DNA from: Solirubrobacteraceae bacterium
Lineage (GTDB): Bacteria; Actinomycetota; Thermoleophilia; Solirubrobacterales; Solirubrobacteraceae
Assembly (NCBI GenBank): GCA_030447505.1
Contig: JAUJOT010000006.1
Location: forward strand, 207,620-271,619
Direction: 5' to 3'
DNA: 64,000 bases
Part shown: piece after piece, positions 35,456 through 46,460 of the stretch
Position numbering within the stretch: the first letter of the stretch is position 1
Layout: the number at the start of each line of letters is the position of its first letter
Program-made: the position numbers and the translations under genes
The notes under the pieces: model-generated
Databases searched by the model: none
What the model was told of the DNA's origin: nothing
The model's input: the letters and a program-made list of their open reading frames with translations, nothing else

Positions 35456-36031
35456 GTGGCCATAGGTCAGCAGACCAGTGTGCCCAACGGCTCCGCCGAA
35501 GGGCAGGCGCAGCAGAAGGTTCAAGAGGTTGCACAGCAGGCACAGCAGCAGGCTCAGCATGCTGCCGGCCAGGCGCGCAATCGCATCCGCGGGCAGGTCG
35601 ATCAGCGGACGACCGGCGCCGGCGAGCAGCTCGCAGGCCAGGCCGCCGACATCCGCACGGTCGCCGATCAGCTGCGCGAGCAGGGCAAGGACAAGCCGGC
35701 GCAGATCGCCGAGCAGGCAGCGCAGCGCACCGAGCAGATCGGTTCGTACCTGAAGGAATCCGATGCCGACCGGATCCTCGGCGACGTCGAGGGCTTCGCT
35801 CGCCAGCGTCCGTGGGCGGTCGTCGCAGGCGGGATCGCGGTCGGGTTCGTCGCCTCGCGGCTCCTGAAGGCGTCGAGCGCCGACCGCTACCAGCAGTCGG
35901 CGCAGCTGGCTCCGGGCACGCCGCCGTCGCCGATGGCGTCAACGCCGCAGGTGACGGCTCAGGCCGCGCACGGAGCGGCCGTCGACCCAGCGCTCGACGA
36001 CGGGCGCGCGACGGGTCTGGGGAGCCAGTGA
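35456..36031 (+). CDS. Helical protein with DUF883-like end
   Basis: 191 residues, GTG start with a strong ribosome binding site (AAAGGAGG, 5 bases away), which rules out the longer frame from 35405. Residues 10-90 form a Gln/Ala-rich helix, and repeats of EQLAGQAADIRTVADQL type suggest a coiled coil. A single membrane helix with Gly spacing (RPWAVVAGGIAVGFVASRLL) follows, as in ElaB/YqjD (DUF883) proteins that bind ribosomes or membranes in stationary phase. It overlaps the next gene by TGATG. The role is inferred from the family. Confidence 0.75.
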   Translation: MAIGQQTSVPNGSAEGQAQQKVQEVAQQAQQQAQHAAGQARNRIRGQVDQRTTGAGEQLAGQAADIRTVADQLREQGKDKPAQIAEQAAQRTEQIGSYLKESDADRILGDVEGFARQRPWAVVAGGIAVGFVASRLLKASSADRYQQSAQLAPGTPPSPMASTPQVTAQAAHGAAVDPALDDGRATGLGSQ

Positions 36032-36450
36032 TGTCGCCCGGGCAGGAGGATCTTCGCGATCGCCCGATCGGCGAGCTGCTCAAGCAGCTCTCGCAGGAGA
36101 CATCGACGCTCGTCAAGCAGGAGCTCGAGCTCGCCAAGGCGGAGATGACGCAGAAGGGCAAGCACGCGGGAGTCGGCGCCGGCTTCATCGGCGGCGGCGC
36201 ACTGTTCGGGCTGGGCGCGTTCGCCGCCCTCACCGCGGCCCTGATCGCGCTGCTGGCGACAGCCGTCGACCACGTGTGGGTTGCGGCGCTGATGGTCGCC
36301 CTCGCGTACGGGGCCGTCGCCGCCGTCCTCGGTCAGCAGGGCAAGGACAAGATCCAGGAGGCGGCGCCGGCTGCCCCCGAGCAAACCGTCGAAACAGTGA
36401 AGGAGGACGTCGAATGGGCCAAGACCCAGACACGATCCGCCGCGAGATAG
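36031..36450 (+). CDS. Phage-holin-superfamily-like (DUF, PF07332-type) membrane protein
   Basis: 139 residues. RPIGELLKQLSQETSTLVKQELELAKAEM is the N-terminal amphipathic helix of the actinobacterial holin-3-like family, followed by two membrane helices (about 52-105) with GGGALFGLGAF and ALMVALAYGAVAAVLG, and a basic, Gln/Glu-rich tail. No phage genes are near, so the holin name is only a family label. It starts inside the TGATG overlap and overlaps the next gene by about 37 bases. Confidence 0.8.
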   Translation: MSPGQEDLRDRPIGELLKQLSQETSTLVKQELELAKAEMTQKGKHAGVGAGFIGGGALFGLGAFAALTAALIALLATAVDHVWVAALMVALAYGAVAAVLGQQGKDKIQEAAPAAPEQTVETVKEDVEWAKTQTRSAAR

Positions 36451-37046
36451 AGGACACCCGCGAGCGGATGGGCGAAACCGCCGAGGCGATCGGCCACAAG
36501 ACTGACATTCCCGCGCGCACGAAGGACAAGGTGACCGGCACGTTCAGCGACGTGAAGGAGCGCATCGGCGGCACGGCGACCGACGTCAAGGATCGCATCG
36601 GCGGGACGGCGAGCGACGTCAAGGACCGCATCGGCAACACCGCGAGCGCGGCCAACGAGGCGACGCCGAACGCGGGCGACGTCAAGCAGGCCGCCAAGCG
36701 CGGCGCGAGCATCGCCCAGGAGAACCCGCTCGGACTGGCGATCGGGTCGATCGCGTTCGGCTTCCTCGCCGGCATGCTGATTCCGAGCACGCGCGTCGAG
36801 AGCGAGAAGCTCGGCCCGATGGCGGAGCAGGTCAGAGAACAGGCCAAGCACACCGGCCAGGAGGCCCTCGAGCACGGAAAGCAGGTGGCTGAGGAGGTCG
36901 CGTCGACGGCGCAGGAGCACGCCCAGCAGGCCAAGGACGATGTCAAGCAGACCGCCCAGCAGGCGGCGCAGGAGCACGGCGAGCAGCTCAGGCAGACCGC
37001 GCAGGAGAACGCGCAGCAGGTCCGCGAGCAGGCGCCCTCGAGCTGA
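36414..37046 (+). CDS. DUF3618 helical membrane protein with tandem 11-residue repeats
   Basis: 210 residues, AAGGAGG 8 bases before the ATG. The N-terminal 40 residues (IRREIEDTRERMGETAEAI) match DUF3618. Three 11-residue repeats (SDVKERIGGTA, TDVKDRIGGTA, SDVKDRIGNTA) follow at about residues 45-77. A membrane helix near the middle (LGLAIGSIAFGFLAGMLI) is followed by a long Gln/Glu/Lys-rich helix (QTAQQAAQEHGEQLRQTA). The 11-residue period is typical of LEA- and apolipoprotein-like amphipathic helices that protect membranes. It is the last gene of the three-gene operon. Confidence 0.8.
   Translation: MGQDPDTIRREIEDTRERMGETAEAIGHKTDIPARTKDKVTGTFSDVKERIGGTATDVKDRIGGTASDVKDRIGNTASAANEATPNAGDVKQAAKRGASIAQENPLGLAIGSIAFGFLAGMLIPSTRVESEKLGPMAEQVREQAKHTGQEALEHGKQVAEEVASTAQEHAQQAKDDVKQTAQQAAQEHGEQLRQTAQENAQQVREQAPSS
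36546..36644 (+). repeat. Three tandem 33-bp coding repeats
   Basis: Units at 36546-36578, 36579-36611 and 36612-36644 each encode one 11-residue repeat of the DUF3618 protein. The units are diverged in third codon positions, so they are not a recent expansion. Confidence 0.85.
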
Positions 37047-37104
37047 GCAGCGGCGGCGCGGGCGGGCTCCTCAGCCCGCTTGCGCCGCCGGCCGCGCTAG
37101 CGAC

Positions 37105-39924
<2,820 letters not shown>

Positions 39925-39931
39925 GTGGCTC

Positions 39932-39937
39932 AGGATA
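39932..39937 (-). promoter_or_regulatory. -10 box (TATCCT) for leaderless secA
   Basis: TATCCT on the minus strand, 7 bases before the secA ATG (39924). Confidence 0.6.
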
Positions 39938-39990
39938 CCGACGCGGCGGGCCGCGCCCGCCGCGGGGTTGCGAGCATCTCGGCGCGCGTG

Positions 39991-40329
39991 CTAGACGGCC
40001 GGCTGAGGCGGAGTGTTGCGCGCTTCGCGGCGGCGGCGGCGCTTGTCGCGGTCGCGCTTGACCTGGCGCGCGAGCTCGTCCGAGCAGAGGCGGATCGCGT
40101 GCGTCATCTCGCGCGAGGAGCCCTCGGCGTGCAGGGTGACGCGCTTGAGGTACAGCGTCACTGCGGCGACCTGCGACTCGGCGATCTTCGGGTTGCGCTC
40201 CTCGCGCAACTCGACCTCCATGCGCGCAAGGTCGGAGACCTGGGCGGCGACCTTGCGGAACTTGCGCTCCACCAGCTCGCGCAGCTCGTCGTTGACCGGG
40301 ACGTTGCGGCCCTTGACCTCGATCTGCAT
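39991..40329 (-). CDS. hpf: Ribosome hibernation factor HPF/RaiA
   Basis: 112 residues, start MQIEVKGRNVPVND with AGAGAGGA (approximate ribosome binding site) about 8 bases upstream. The single-domain form binds the 30S decoding centre in resting cells. The fold is beta-alpha-beta-beta-beta-alpha with LVERKFRKVAAQVSDL (helix 1), VAAVTLYLKRVTLHAEG strands and MTHAIRLCSDELARQVKRDRDK (helix 2). The long C-terminal dimerisation domain of long-form HPF is absent. Sits between comF and secA on the same strand. Confidence 0.93.
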   Translation of the reverse strand: MQIEVKGRNVPVNDELRELVERKFRKVAAQVSDLARMEVELREERNPKIAESQVAAVTLYLKRVTLHAEGSSREMTHAIRLCSDELARQVKRDRDKRRRRREARNTPPQPAV

Positions 40330-40393
40330 CTCGAAGTCCTCTCTGTCGAACGGACGTGCGAGCTCCCGATGGTACGCCCGAGACCGGTCGGTT

Positions 40394-41089
40394 TCAATGC
40401 GGACAATCGTCCAGCGTGCGGGCCCAGGAGACGGCGCCGATACGCCGGCAACCGGCGTGTCGCAGCGCCCGCGCACAGGCGTTCAGCGTGGCGCCCGTGG
40501 TGTGCACGTCGTCGACGAGCACGACGTGCTCGGGAGGCCTTCCGCGAGGCCTGAAGTCGAGGTTCGCCCCGCCGCGGCGAACCTCGCGCGATGCCCCGAG
40601 CTGACGCGACGCGCTGCTGGCGCGACGCAGCGCAGCCGCCCGCGGCAGCCCCGTGCGCCGCGCGAGCGCGGCGGCGATCAGATCGGCCGGATCGAAGCCG
40701 CGCGCACGACGCCGACGCGGATCCGCGGGGACCGCGACAAGCGTCGCGCTCGGCTGCAGCAGCGGCCGTGCGGCGGCTGCGATCTGCGCGGCCATGACGT
40801 CGGCGAGCGGGCGGGCGGCGGAGAACTTCAGCGCCAGCAGCGCGTGCCGTGCCGCGCCCTCGTAGGCGACCGCGGCACAGGCCGATTCGAACGCGGCATC
40901 GGCGGCCGGACAGCGACGGCGGGCGTGCGGCAGCGGCAGCGCGCAGCGCGCGCAGATCGGCTCGCCCAGCCACGGAAGCGCCCGCCGGCAGCCCGAGCAC
41001 AGCAGCTCGCCGGCGCGAGCGCCGGGCGCGGCGCAGAGCGCGCAGCGCGGGGGCGCGATGAGCGCGACGAGCTCGTCGAGCAGCGTCAT
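40394..41089 (-). CDS. comF: ComF family phosphoribosyltransferase-like protein
   Basis: 231 residues. An N-terminal Cys-rich zinc ribbon (CALC, CSGC, CARC spacing) is followed by a type I PRTase fold with the PRPP loop VVLVDDVHTTGAT and a basic RRRRARGFDPADLI stretch. Family members support DNA uptake (ComFC) or purine metabolism. Uptake in this organism is not shown. Same strand and order with hpf and secA. Confidence 0.9.
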   Translation of the reverse strand: MTLLDELVALIAPPRCALCAAPGARAGELLCSGCRRALPWLGEPICARCALPLPHARRRCPAADAAFESACAAVAYEGAARHALLALKFSAARPLADVMAAQIAAAARPLLQPSATLVAVPADPRRRRARGFDPADLIAAALARRTGLPRAAALRRASSASRQLGASREVRRGGANLDFRPRGRPPEHVVLVDDVHTTGATLNACARALRHAGCRRIGAVSWARTLDDCPH

Positions 41090-41214
41090 CGCGCGATCGT
41101 CGCGCGGCGCGCGTTACAGCGCACACGCGGAGTGCCACAATCGCGCGCATCTTCTCCGCGCCGCCGCCAGCCGTCTCCCCTGACGCCGGATGGACGTTCG
41201 AGCCCGGACCGCTC

Positions 41215-41958
41215 GTGCTCGTCGCGCTGCTGACGTTTCTCTATCTGCGGCGCTGGCGCGAGACCGACGGATCGGCGCCGCGGCTGACGAGCTTCCTCGC
41301 CGGGATGACGCTCCTCCTGATCGCGCTGTGCTCGCCCGTGGACCGGCTCGGCGAGCAGCTGTTCCTCATGCACATGGTCCAGCACCTGCTGCTGCTCGAC
41401 CTGGCCCCGATCCTCGTGCTGCTCGGTCTCACGAAGGTCCTGCTGCGCCCGCTGACGCGCCGCCTCGTGCGGGTCGAGGCTGCGGCCGGGCCGCTCGCGC
41501 ACCCGATCTTCGCGATCGTGCTCTACGTCGCGACGATGGCGCTCTGGCACGTGCCGGCGATGTACGACGCAGCGCTCGAGCTGCCCGTCGTCCACGTGCT
41601 CGAGCACCTCACGTTCGGCCTCGCCGGCGGCCTGTACTGGTGGCATCTGCTCTCGCCGATCCGCGCCCGCCGGCGGCTGGGCGGCATGGGCCCCGTCGTC
41701 TACATGCTCGCGACGAAGGTGCTCGTCGGCCTGCTCGGCATCCTGCTGGCCTTCGCGCCCGAGGCGATCTACGACTTCTACGAGCGCCAGCCGCGGTACT
41801 GGAGTCTTTCGCCCGAGACCGACCAGGCCGTCGGCGGGCTGATCATGGCGCTCGAGCAGTCGATCGTCATGGGCGTGGCGCTCGTGTTCCTGTTCGTGCG
41901 CGCGCTCGGCGAGAGCGACCGCGACGACGAGCGCGCCGAGCGCTACGCGAGCTCGTAG
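41215..41958 (+). CDS. ctaG: Cytochrome c oxidase assembly protein CtaG (caa3 type)
   Basis: 247 residues from the GTG given, but the true N-terminus probably lies further upstream: codons 41191-41214 encode WTFEPGPL, the conserved motif in front of helix 1 of the family, and no ATG, GTG or TTG is in frame between there and the comF start on the other strand. AUC at 41149 is the only nearby candidate, which would be an unusual start. Six or seven membrane helices follow, with MHMVQHLLLLDLAP and WHVPAMYDAALELP as family His-bearing loops. The protein helps insert copper into oxidase. Stop is 4 bases before the next gene. Confidence 0.9.
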   Translation: MLVALLTFLYLRRWRETDGSAPRLTSFLAGMTLLLIALCSPVDRLGEQLFLMHMVQHLLLLDLAPILVLLGLTKVLLRPLTRRLVRVEAAAGPLAHPIFAIVLYVATMALWHVPAMYDAALELPVVHVLEHLTFGLAGGLYWWHLLSPIRARRRLGGMGPVVYMLATKVLVGLLGILLAFAPEAIYDFYERQPRYWSLSPETDQAVGGLIMALEQSIVMGVALVFLFVRALGESDRDDERAERYASS

Positions 41959-41962
41959 CGTC

Positions 41963-43015
41963 ATGGCCCAGGCGCCGGCCGGATTTCATGACGCCGTCGC
42001 GCGCCTCGCCGACGACGTGCTGTTCGCCGCCGCGCTCGAGGTCGATGCGCGCGCCGAGATCCCGGCCGGCCACTTCGGCGCGCTCGCCGCAAGCGGCCTG
42101 TTCGGCATCGCCGGCCCGCCCGAGGCCGGCGGGCTGGACCTCGATGCGCGCGCCCAGCGGCGCGTGCGCGAGAGGCTCGCAAGCGGCTGCCTGACGACTG
42201 CCTTCGTCTGGGCGCAGCACCAGGGCGTCGTGCGGCGTCTGCGCCAGGCACCGCCTGCCCTGCAGGACCGTTGGCTGCCGGACCTGTGCGCCGGGCGCAT
42301 CCGCGGCGGCCTCGTGCTGGCGGGCCTGCTGCCGGGCGCCCCGCTGCTGCGTATCGAGCCGTCGCACGACGGCTTCGCGATCAGCGGGTCAGCGCCCGCC
42401 GCGTCGGGCTGGGGCGATCTCGGCGTGCTGCTCGTGACGGCGCGGCGGGCGCCCGAAGACGAGGTCGCCTACGTGCTCGTCGACCCGCACGCGCCGGGCC
42501 TGCACGTCCACCCGCGCATGCTCGCCGCGCTGAACGGCACGCGGACCGTCGCACTCGAGTTTCACGCGGTGCCGGTCGACGCGGCGGCGGTCGTGCACGC
42601 CGAGCCGCTGCCCGCCTGGGAGGCGACGGGCGACGGCGTGCGCGCCAACGGAGCCTTCGCGATCGGCGTCGCCGACCGTTGCGCGCGGATCTGCGACGAG
42701 CCGTGGATGCGCGCCGAGGTCGGCGAGCGCCGCGCCGCGCTGGACGACGCGGCCGACGGCGACGAGCTTGCGCAGGCGCGCGCCGACGCGGCGCTGTTCG
42801 CGGCGCGCGCCGCGTCGCAGCTCGTGGCCGGCCGCGGCAGCAGCGCGCTCGACGTGCGCGAGCACGCCCAGCGCCTGGCACGCGAGGCGATCTTCCTGCT
42901 CGCCTTCGGGCAGCGGCCCGCGATCAGGCGGGCGCTGCTCGACGCGCTGCGCCAGCCCTGGAAGGCAAGCGCGTCGCACGGTGTCGTCGAGGATCGCAGA
43001 GGCCGCCGTCGCTAG
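41963..43015 (+). CDS. Acyl-CoA dehydrogenase-like protein
   Basis: 350 residues, a little short for the family (about 380). The N-terminal helical domain (EIPAGHFGALAASGLFGIAGPPEAGGL) and the beta domain (LVLAGLLPGAPLLRIEPSHDGFAISGSAPAASGWGD) fit FAD-dependent acyl-CoA dehydrogenases and DszC-like monooxygenases. The C-terminal helices end with FLLAFGQRPAIRRALLDAL. The general catalytic Glu of true dehydrogenases is not obvious, and the C-terminus is trimmed, so a monooxygenase-like or unrelated oxidation is equally possible. Starts 4 bases after ctaG. Confidence 0.75.
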   Translation: MAQAPAGFHDAVARLADDVLFAAALEVDARAEIPAGHFGALAASGLFGIAGPPEAGGLDLDARAQRRVRERLASGCLTTAFVWAQHQGVVRRLRQAPPALQDRWLPDLCAGRIRGGLVLAGLLPGAPLLRIEPSHDGFAISGSAPAASGWGDLGVLLVTARRAPEDEVAYVLVDPHAPGLHVHPRMLAALNGTRTVALEFHAVPVDAAAVVHAEPLPAWEATGDGVRANGAFAIGVADRCARICDEPWMRAEVGERRAALDDAADGDELAQARADAALFAARAASQLVAGRGSSALDVREHAQRLAREAIFLLAFGQRPAIRRALLDALRQPWKASASHGVVEDRRGRRR

Positions 43016-43086
43016 CCGCGCTCTGCCGGCCGATCAGCTGCGATCGCGCTTCGCCTCAGCATCGGCAGGATCGGACAGCACGTGCG

Positions 43087-43515
43087 TCAGGCACGTCTGC
43101 GTTGGGCGTTGAACTCGGCGCCGAGCAGGATCGCGAGGTTCGAGATCCACAGCCAGACGAGGAACACGATCACGGCGCCCAGCGATCCATAGGTCTTGTT
43201 GTAGGAGCCGAAGTTGGCGACGTAGAACGCCAACGCGGCCGACGCGACGATCCACAACACGACGGCGAGGACCCCTCCGGGGACGACGGCGCCGAGGCCG
43301 GGCTGGCGGACGTTGGGCGCCGCGTAGTACAGGATCGCGAACATCATCGCGACGATCAGCAGCAGGACCGGCCACTTCGCGATGTCCCAGATCGTGACGG
43401 CGCTCGAGCCGACGCCGATCAGGTTTCCGACCTCCTTGGCCAGAGGGCCGGTCAGCACGACGGCGACGGCGTTGACCGCCAGCAGCACGAGCATCACGAT
43501 CGTGATCGCACGCAA
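43087..43515 (-). CDS. YihY/BrkB family protein, N-terminally truncated
   Basis: 142 residues, matching only the second half of the about 280-residue YihY/BrkB family (helices 4-6, with KEVGNLIGVG, YYAAPNVRQPG, and the NFGSYNKTYGSLGAVIVFLVWLWISN end). The first half, about 140 residues with three helices, is missing. The reading frame has an in-frame TAG two codons before the TTG at 43515, and only 60 bases separate it from ccdA. So it is probably a remnant left by deletion, unless a separate short form is used. Confidence 0.75.
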   Translation of the reverse strand: MRAITIVMLVLLAVNAVAVVLTGPLAKEVGNLIGVGSSAVTIWDIAKWPVLLLIVAMMFAILYYAAPNVRQPGLGAVVPGGVLAVVLWIVASAALAFYVANFGSYNKTYGSLGAVIVFLVWLWISNLAILLGAEFNAQRRRA

Positions 43516-43575
43516 GCCCTAGGTAGCGTGTCTCGGGGCGAGGGAAACTGCGGCGCGCCTCGCGAAGAGGCTGCC

Positions 43576-44319
43576 CTAGATCCCGTAGAGGAAGTCGAGC
43601 CCGACGCCGTTGAGCAGCTTCTGGGCCTCGATGTTCAGCTGCGTCAGCTCGCCCGTCCAGACCAGCAGGCCCATGACGACGAGGATCGCGCCGCCGGTCG
43701 CGACGATCGCCACGTAGTGGCGCTTGACGACGGCGAAGACCGTCGTCATGCGGTTGAACGCGATGGCGGTCAGCAGAAACGGGATCGCCAGGCCGGCCGA
43801 GTACCAGCTCAGCAGATAGGCGCCGCGCGCCGTCGACTCCGACAGCGAGGCGGCGGTCAGGATCGCGCCGAGCGTCGGCCCGACGCACGGCGTCCAGGCG
43901 ATCGCGAAGGCGGCGCCGACGACGAGCGGGCCGCCGCGGCCGGCGCGCTCCATCAGCGCGTCGATGCGCCACTCGCGCCCGAGGCGCGCGACGAACGGCG
44001 TCGCGAGGAAGAACAGGCCGAGCAGGATGATCACGACGGCCGAGACGCGCTCGAGGGTCTCGCGGTGGTCGTTGAGCGACGAACCGAGCTTCGTCGCACC
44101 GAGGCCGAGGACGATGAAGATCGCCGAGAAGCTCGCGACGAACAGCAGCGCCGGTCCGAGCACCCGCCGCAGCGGCGCCGTGTCGAGTTCGGTCGGCTTG
44201 ATCCCGGAGACGGCCGACAGGTAGCCGGGCACGAGCGGAAGCACGCACGGGCTGAGGAACGACACGACCCCCGCGGCGAGCGCGGCGAGGACCCCGACCC
44301 CCGACGCGGTCTCGATCAT
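43576..44319 (-). CDS. ccdA: Cytochrome c biogenesis protein CcdA-like (DsbD family)
   Basis: 247 residues, six predicted membrane helices. The redox Cys pair lies in FLSPCVLPLVPGY (helix 1) and AWTPCVGPTLG (helix 4), as in CcdA, which carries electrons across the membrane to an extracytoplasmic thioredoxin. The Met at 44319 gives the usual N-terminus MIETASGVGV; the longer frame is basic and overlaps the next gene. The TlpA-like lipoprotein gene upstream is a likely electron partner. Confidence 0.95.
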   Translation of the reverse strand: MIETASGVGVLAALAAGVVSFLSPCVLPLVPGYLSAVSGIKPTELDTAPLRRVLGPALLFVASFSAIFIVLGLGATKLGSSLNDHRETLERVSAVVIILLGLFFLATPFVARLGREWRIDALMERAGRGGPLVVGAAFAIAWTPCVGPTLGAILTAASLSESTARGAYLLSWYSAGLAIPFLLTAIAFNRMTTVFAVVKRHYVAIVATGGAILVVMGLLVWTGELTQLNIEAQKLLNGVGLDFLYGI

Positions 44320-44374
44320 CGCGAGGACCGGCCCTTCGGCTCGATCGCGGCGATCGTCGAGCAACGACGCGCTG

Positions 44375-44974
44375 TCACCGCGACGCCCCCAGCGCGTAGC
44401 GGCGGATGTCGGCGTCGAGCTCGGACGCGTTCGCGTAGCCACCGAGCTTCTTGTGCCGCGTGCGTCCGTCGGGCCCGATGAACAGCGTCGTCGGCATCAC
44501 CCGCCCGCCGCCGATCGCGCGCGCGGCCTCGCCGTCGCCGTCATAGACGCTCGGAAAGCCGGGCGGCTGCTCGTCGATGAAGCCCTGCGCGCCGTCGCGA
44601 TCGTCCATGTAGTCGATCCCGACGAAGGCGACCTTCGCGCCGTGCTTTTTCACGGCGGCAGCGAAGAACGGAAACTCGAAGCGGCACGGGCCGCACCAGG
44701 AGGCCCACTGGTTGACGACGACGGGGTGGCCCTTCAGCGACGCGAGCCGGGCTTTCAGATCCTCCGAGCCCTCGCCGACGAGCCGATTGGCGTCGGCCGC
44801 GTTGCGCTCGAGCGCCGACTGCGCGTTGGCCGGGCTCGTGGTCGTCTCGGGCGCGGTCGTCGCCGGCCGGGTGTCGACCGCGCCGCCCCGCTGCGCCGTA
44901 TCGGCGTCACCGCAGCCGGCGAGGCCGGCGGCGAGCGCGGTGACGGCGAGAAGCGCAGGCAGAGCGTTCTTCAC
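44375..44974 (-). CDS. TlpA/ResA-like thioredoxin lipoprotein
   Basis: 199 residues. A signal peptide with lipobox LAGC (Cys about 21) and a Thr/Pro-rich linker precede a thioredoxin fold. The active-site WCGPC is at about residue 93, in NQWASWCGPCRFEFPFF, with cis-Pro in RVMPTTLFI. TlpA/ResA proteins reduce apocytochrome c haem-binding cysteines on the outer face. Runs upstream of ccdA on the same strand. Confidence 0.93.
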   Translation of the reverse strand: MKNALPALLAVTALAAGLAGCGDADTAQRGGAVDTRPATTAPETTTSPANAQSALERNAADANRLVGEGSEDLKARLASLKGHPVVVNQWASWCGPCRFEFPFFAAAVKKHGAKVAFVGIDYMDDRDGAQGFIDEQPPGFPSVYDGDGEAARAIGGGRVMPTTLFIGPDGRTRHKKLGGYANASELDADIRRYALGASR

Positions 44975-45058
44975 GGCAGCTCACAGGATGCCGAATCGCA
45001 TCCGCGAACGGGCGGGTTGGAGTTCACAGCTGTCCGTACGTCCAGTGCCGGCGCCCGC

Positions 45059-46447
45059 TCAGCCCTCGAGCAGCGCGCCGTCGTCGATGCGCTCCTGTCC
45101 GTCGCCGTCGTGCTCGACCGTGACGGCGCCGCGCACGACGACGCCCGCGCCGAACGCGACGTCGCCGCGCACGGTCAGCCGCTCGGCCTCGACGAGCGAC
45201 GGCGGGCCGGCCGCGAAGCGCGCCTCGAAGTCGCGCACGAGCTTGTAGAAGCGTCCGTCGAGCTGCACGAGCGGCGCGCCGGCGCCGTCGCGCCCGGCGG
45301 CGAGCGCGATCCGGCCGTCGTCGCGCAGCACGTAGGCATCCGAGCGCAGCGCGAGCAGGTCGTCGGTCGTCTTGACGGGCGCGAAGCGCTCGCGCCGCAC
45401 GCGGATCGCGCGCGCGCCGTCGAACACGTCGATCGCGGCGCCGATCGCGGTCTCGAGCTGGATGACCGGCGCCGACGAGGAGTTGGCGGGATCGATCGTC
45501 TTGCGGTTGACGATCATCGGCAGCCCGAGCACCCCGCCGCGTGCGTCGAGCACGTCGGCCAGCGCGCGCAGGTCGATCCAGAGGCTGTTGGTGTTGAAGA
45601 ACCGATGACGGGTCGTGTCCTGGAAGGCGTCGACGTCCTCGTCGGGCGTCTGCGCGATCTCGCGCAGGACGAGGCCACCGTCCGGGCGCTGAGCGAGATG
45701 GCCGCCCTTGCGGTCGGCGGACGTGCGGTCGGCGACCTCCATCAGAAACGGGATCTGCTCGCGCGCGAACCAGGCGAGGATGCGCGGCTCCATCACGGCG
45801 CCGAGGTTGTCGACGTTGGCGACGAAGGCGTAGCGATAGCCGCGCCCGAGCAGGGCCTGCAGCATGCCCGAGCTCAGCAACGAGGGGTAGAGGTCGCCGT
45901 GGCCGGGCGGCGCCCACTCGAGGCTGGGATCGTCGGGCGACGAGACCGGCGAGAGATCCTCGGCGGTCAGCTTCGGGACCTTGCTCTGCAGGAAGTCCGC
46001 GGCAACGCCGTCGACGGGGAGCTCGGCGTAGGGCTCGAGCGCGGTGAGCGACGCCTCGCGTGTGGCGAACGAGTTCATCAGCACGAGCGGCAGCGCGGCG
46101 TCCATGCGCCTGCGCAGGTCGAGGATCTGGCGCACGGTGATGTCGAGGAACGTCAGCCTGTCCTTGACCTCGAGCAGCGACTTCGGGCCCGTCATCCCCA
46201 TGCTCGTGCCGAGGCCGCCGTTGAGCTTGATCACGACGGTCTGGGCGAGCGCCTCCCGCGCGAGCGCCTCGTCCTCGGGCAGCTCGTCGGCGTCGGGCAA
46301 CTCGCCGACCGGCTGGATGTCGCACTCCGCGAGCAGACCGTGCTCCCCCGCGCACAGCCGCTCGTAGTAGTGCGCGAAGGTCTTCACCGCGACGTCGGGC
46401 AGGCGCTCGGCGCGCATCTTGTCGAGGGCGGCGTCCAGGTGGTCCAT
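45059..46447 (-). CDS. UTP-glucose-1-phosphate uridylyltransferase, eukaryote-like type
   Basis: 462 residues. Makes UDP-glucose. The nucleotide loop LNGGLGTSMGMTGPKS and blocks FVANVDNLGAVM, FNTNSLWIDL and NRKTIDPANSSSAP are those of the UGP1/UGP2 (eukaryotic) family, not of bacterial GalU. The C-terminal part is a left-handed helix of hexapeptides (GDVAFGAGVVVRGAVTVEHD). A TAGCGT box 7 bases before the ATG implies a leaderless start. UDP-glucose would feed the ugd gene at 51.9 kb. Confidence 0.93.
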   Translation of the reverse strand: MDHLDAALDKMRAERLPDVAVKTFAHYYERLCAGEHGLLAECDIQPVGELPDADELPEDEALAREALAQTVVIKLNGGLGTSMGMTGPKSLLEVKDRLTFLDITVRQILDLRRRMDAALPLVLMNSFATREASLTALEPYAELPVDGVAADFLQSKVPKLTAEDLSPVSSPDDPSLEWAPPGHGDLYPSLLSSGMLQALLGRGYRYAFVANVDNLGAVMEPRILAWFAREQIPFLMEVADRTSADRKGGHLAQRPDGGLVLREIAQTPDEDVDAFQDTTRHRFFNTNSLWIDLRALADVLDARGGVLGLPMIVNRKTIDPANSSSAPVIQLETAIGAAIDVFDGARAIRVRRERFAPVKTTDDLLALRSDAYVLRDDGRIALAAGRDGAGAPLVQLDGRFYKLVRDFEARFAAGPPSLVEAERLTVRGDVAFGAGVVVRGAVTVEHDGDGQERIDDGALLEG

Positions 46448-46454
46448 GGGCGGG

Positions 46455-46460
46455 ACGCTA
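46455..46460 (-). promoter_or_regulatory. -10 box (TAGCGT) for leaderless UGPase
   Basis: TAGCGT on the minus strand, 7 bases before the ATG (46447). It overlaps the end of the upstream adenosylhomocysteinase-like gene. Confidence 0.5.

Noticed and set aside
36031..36450. Prophage based on the holin-like gene
   Set aside because: The family is common in actinobacterial chromosomes and no other phage gene is nearby.
36546..36644. Tandem repeats as a CRISPR array
   Set aside because: Repeats are contiguous, in frame and inside a coding region without spacers.
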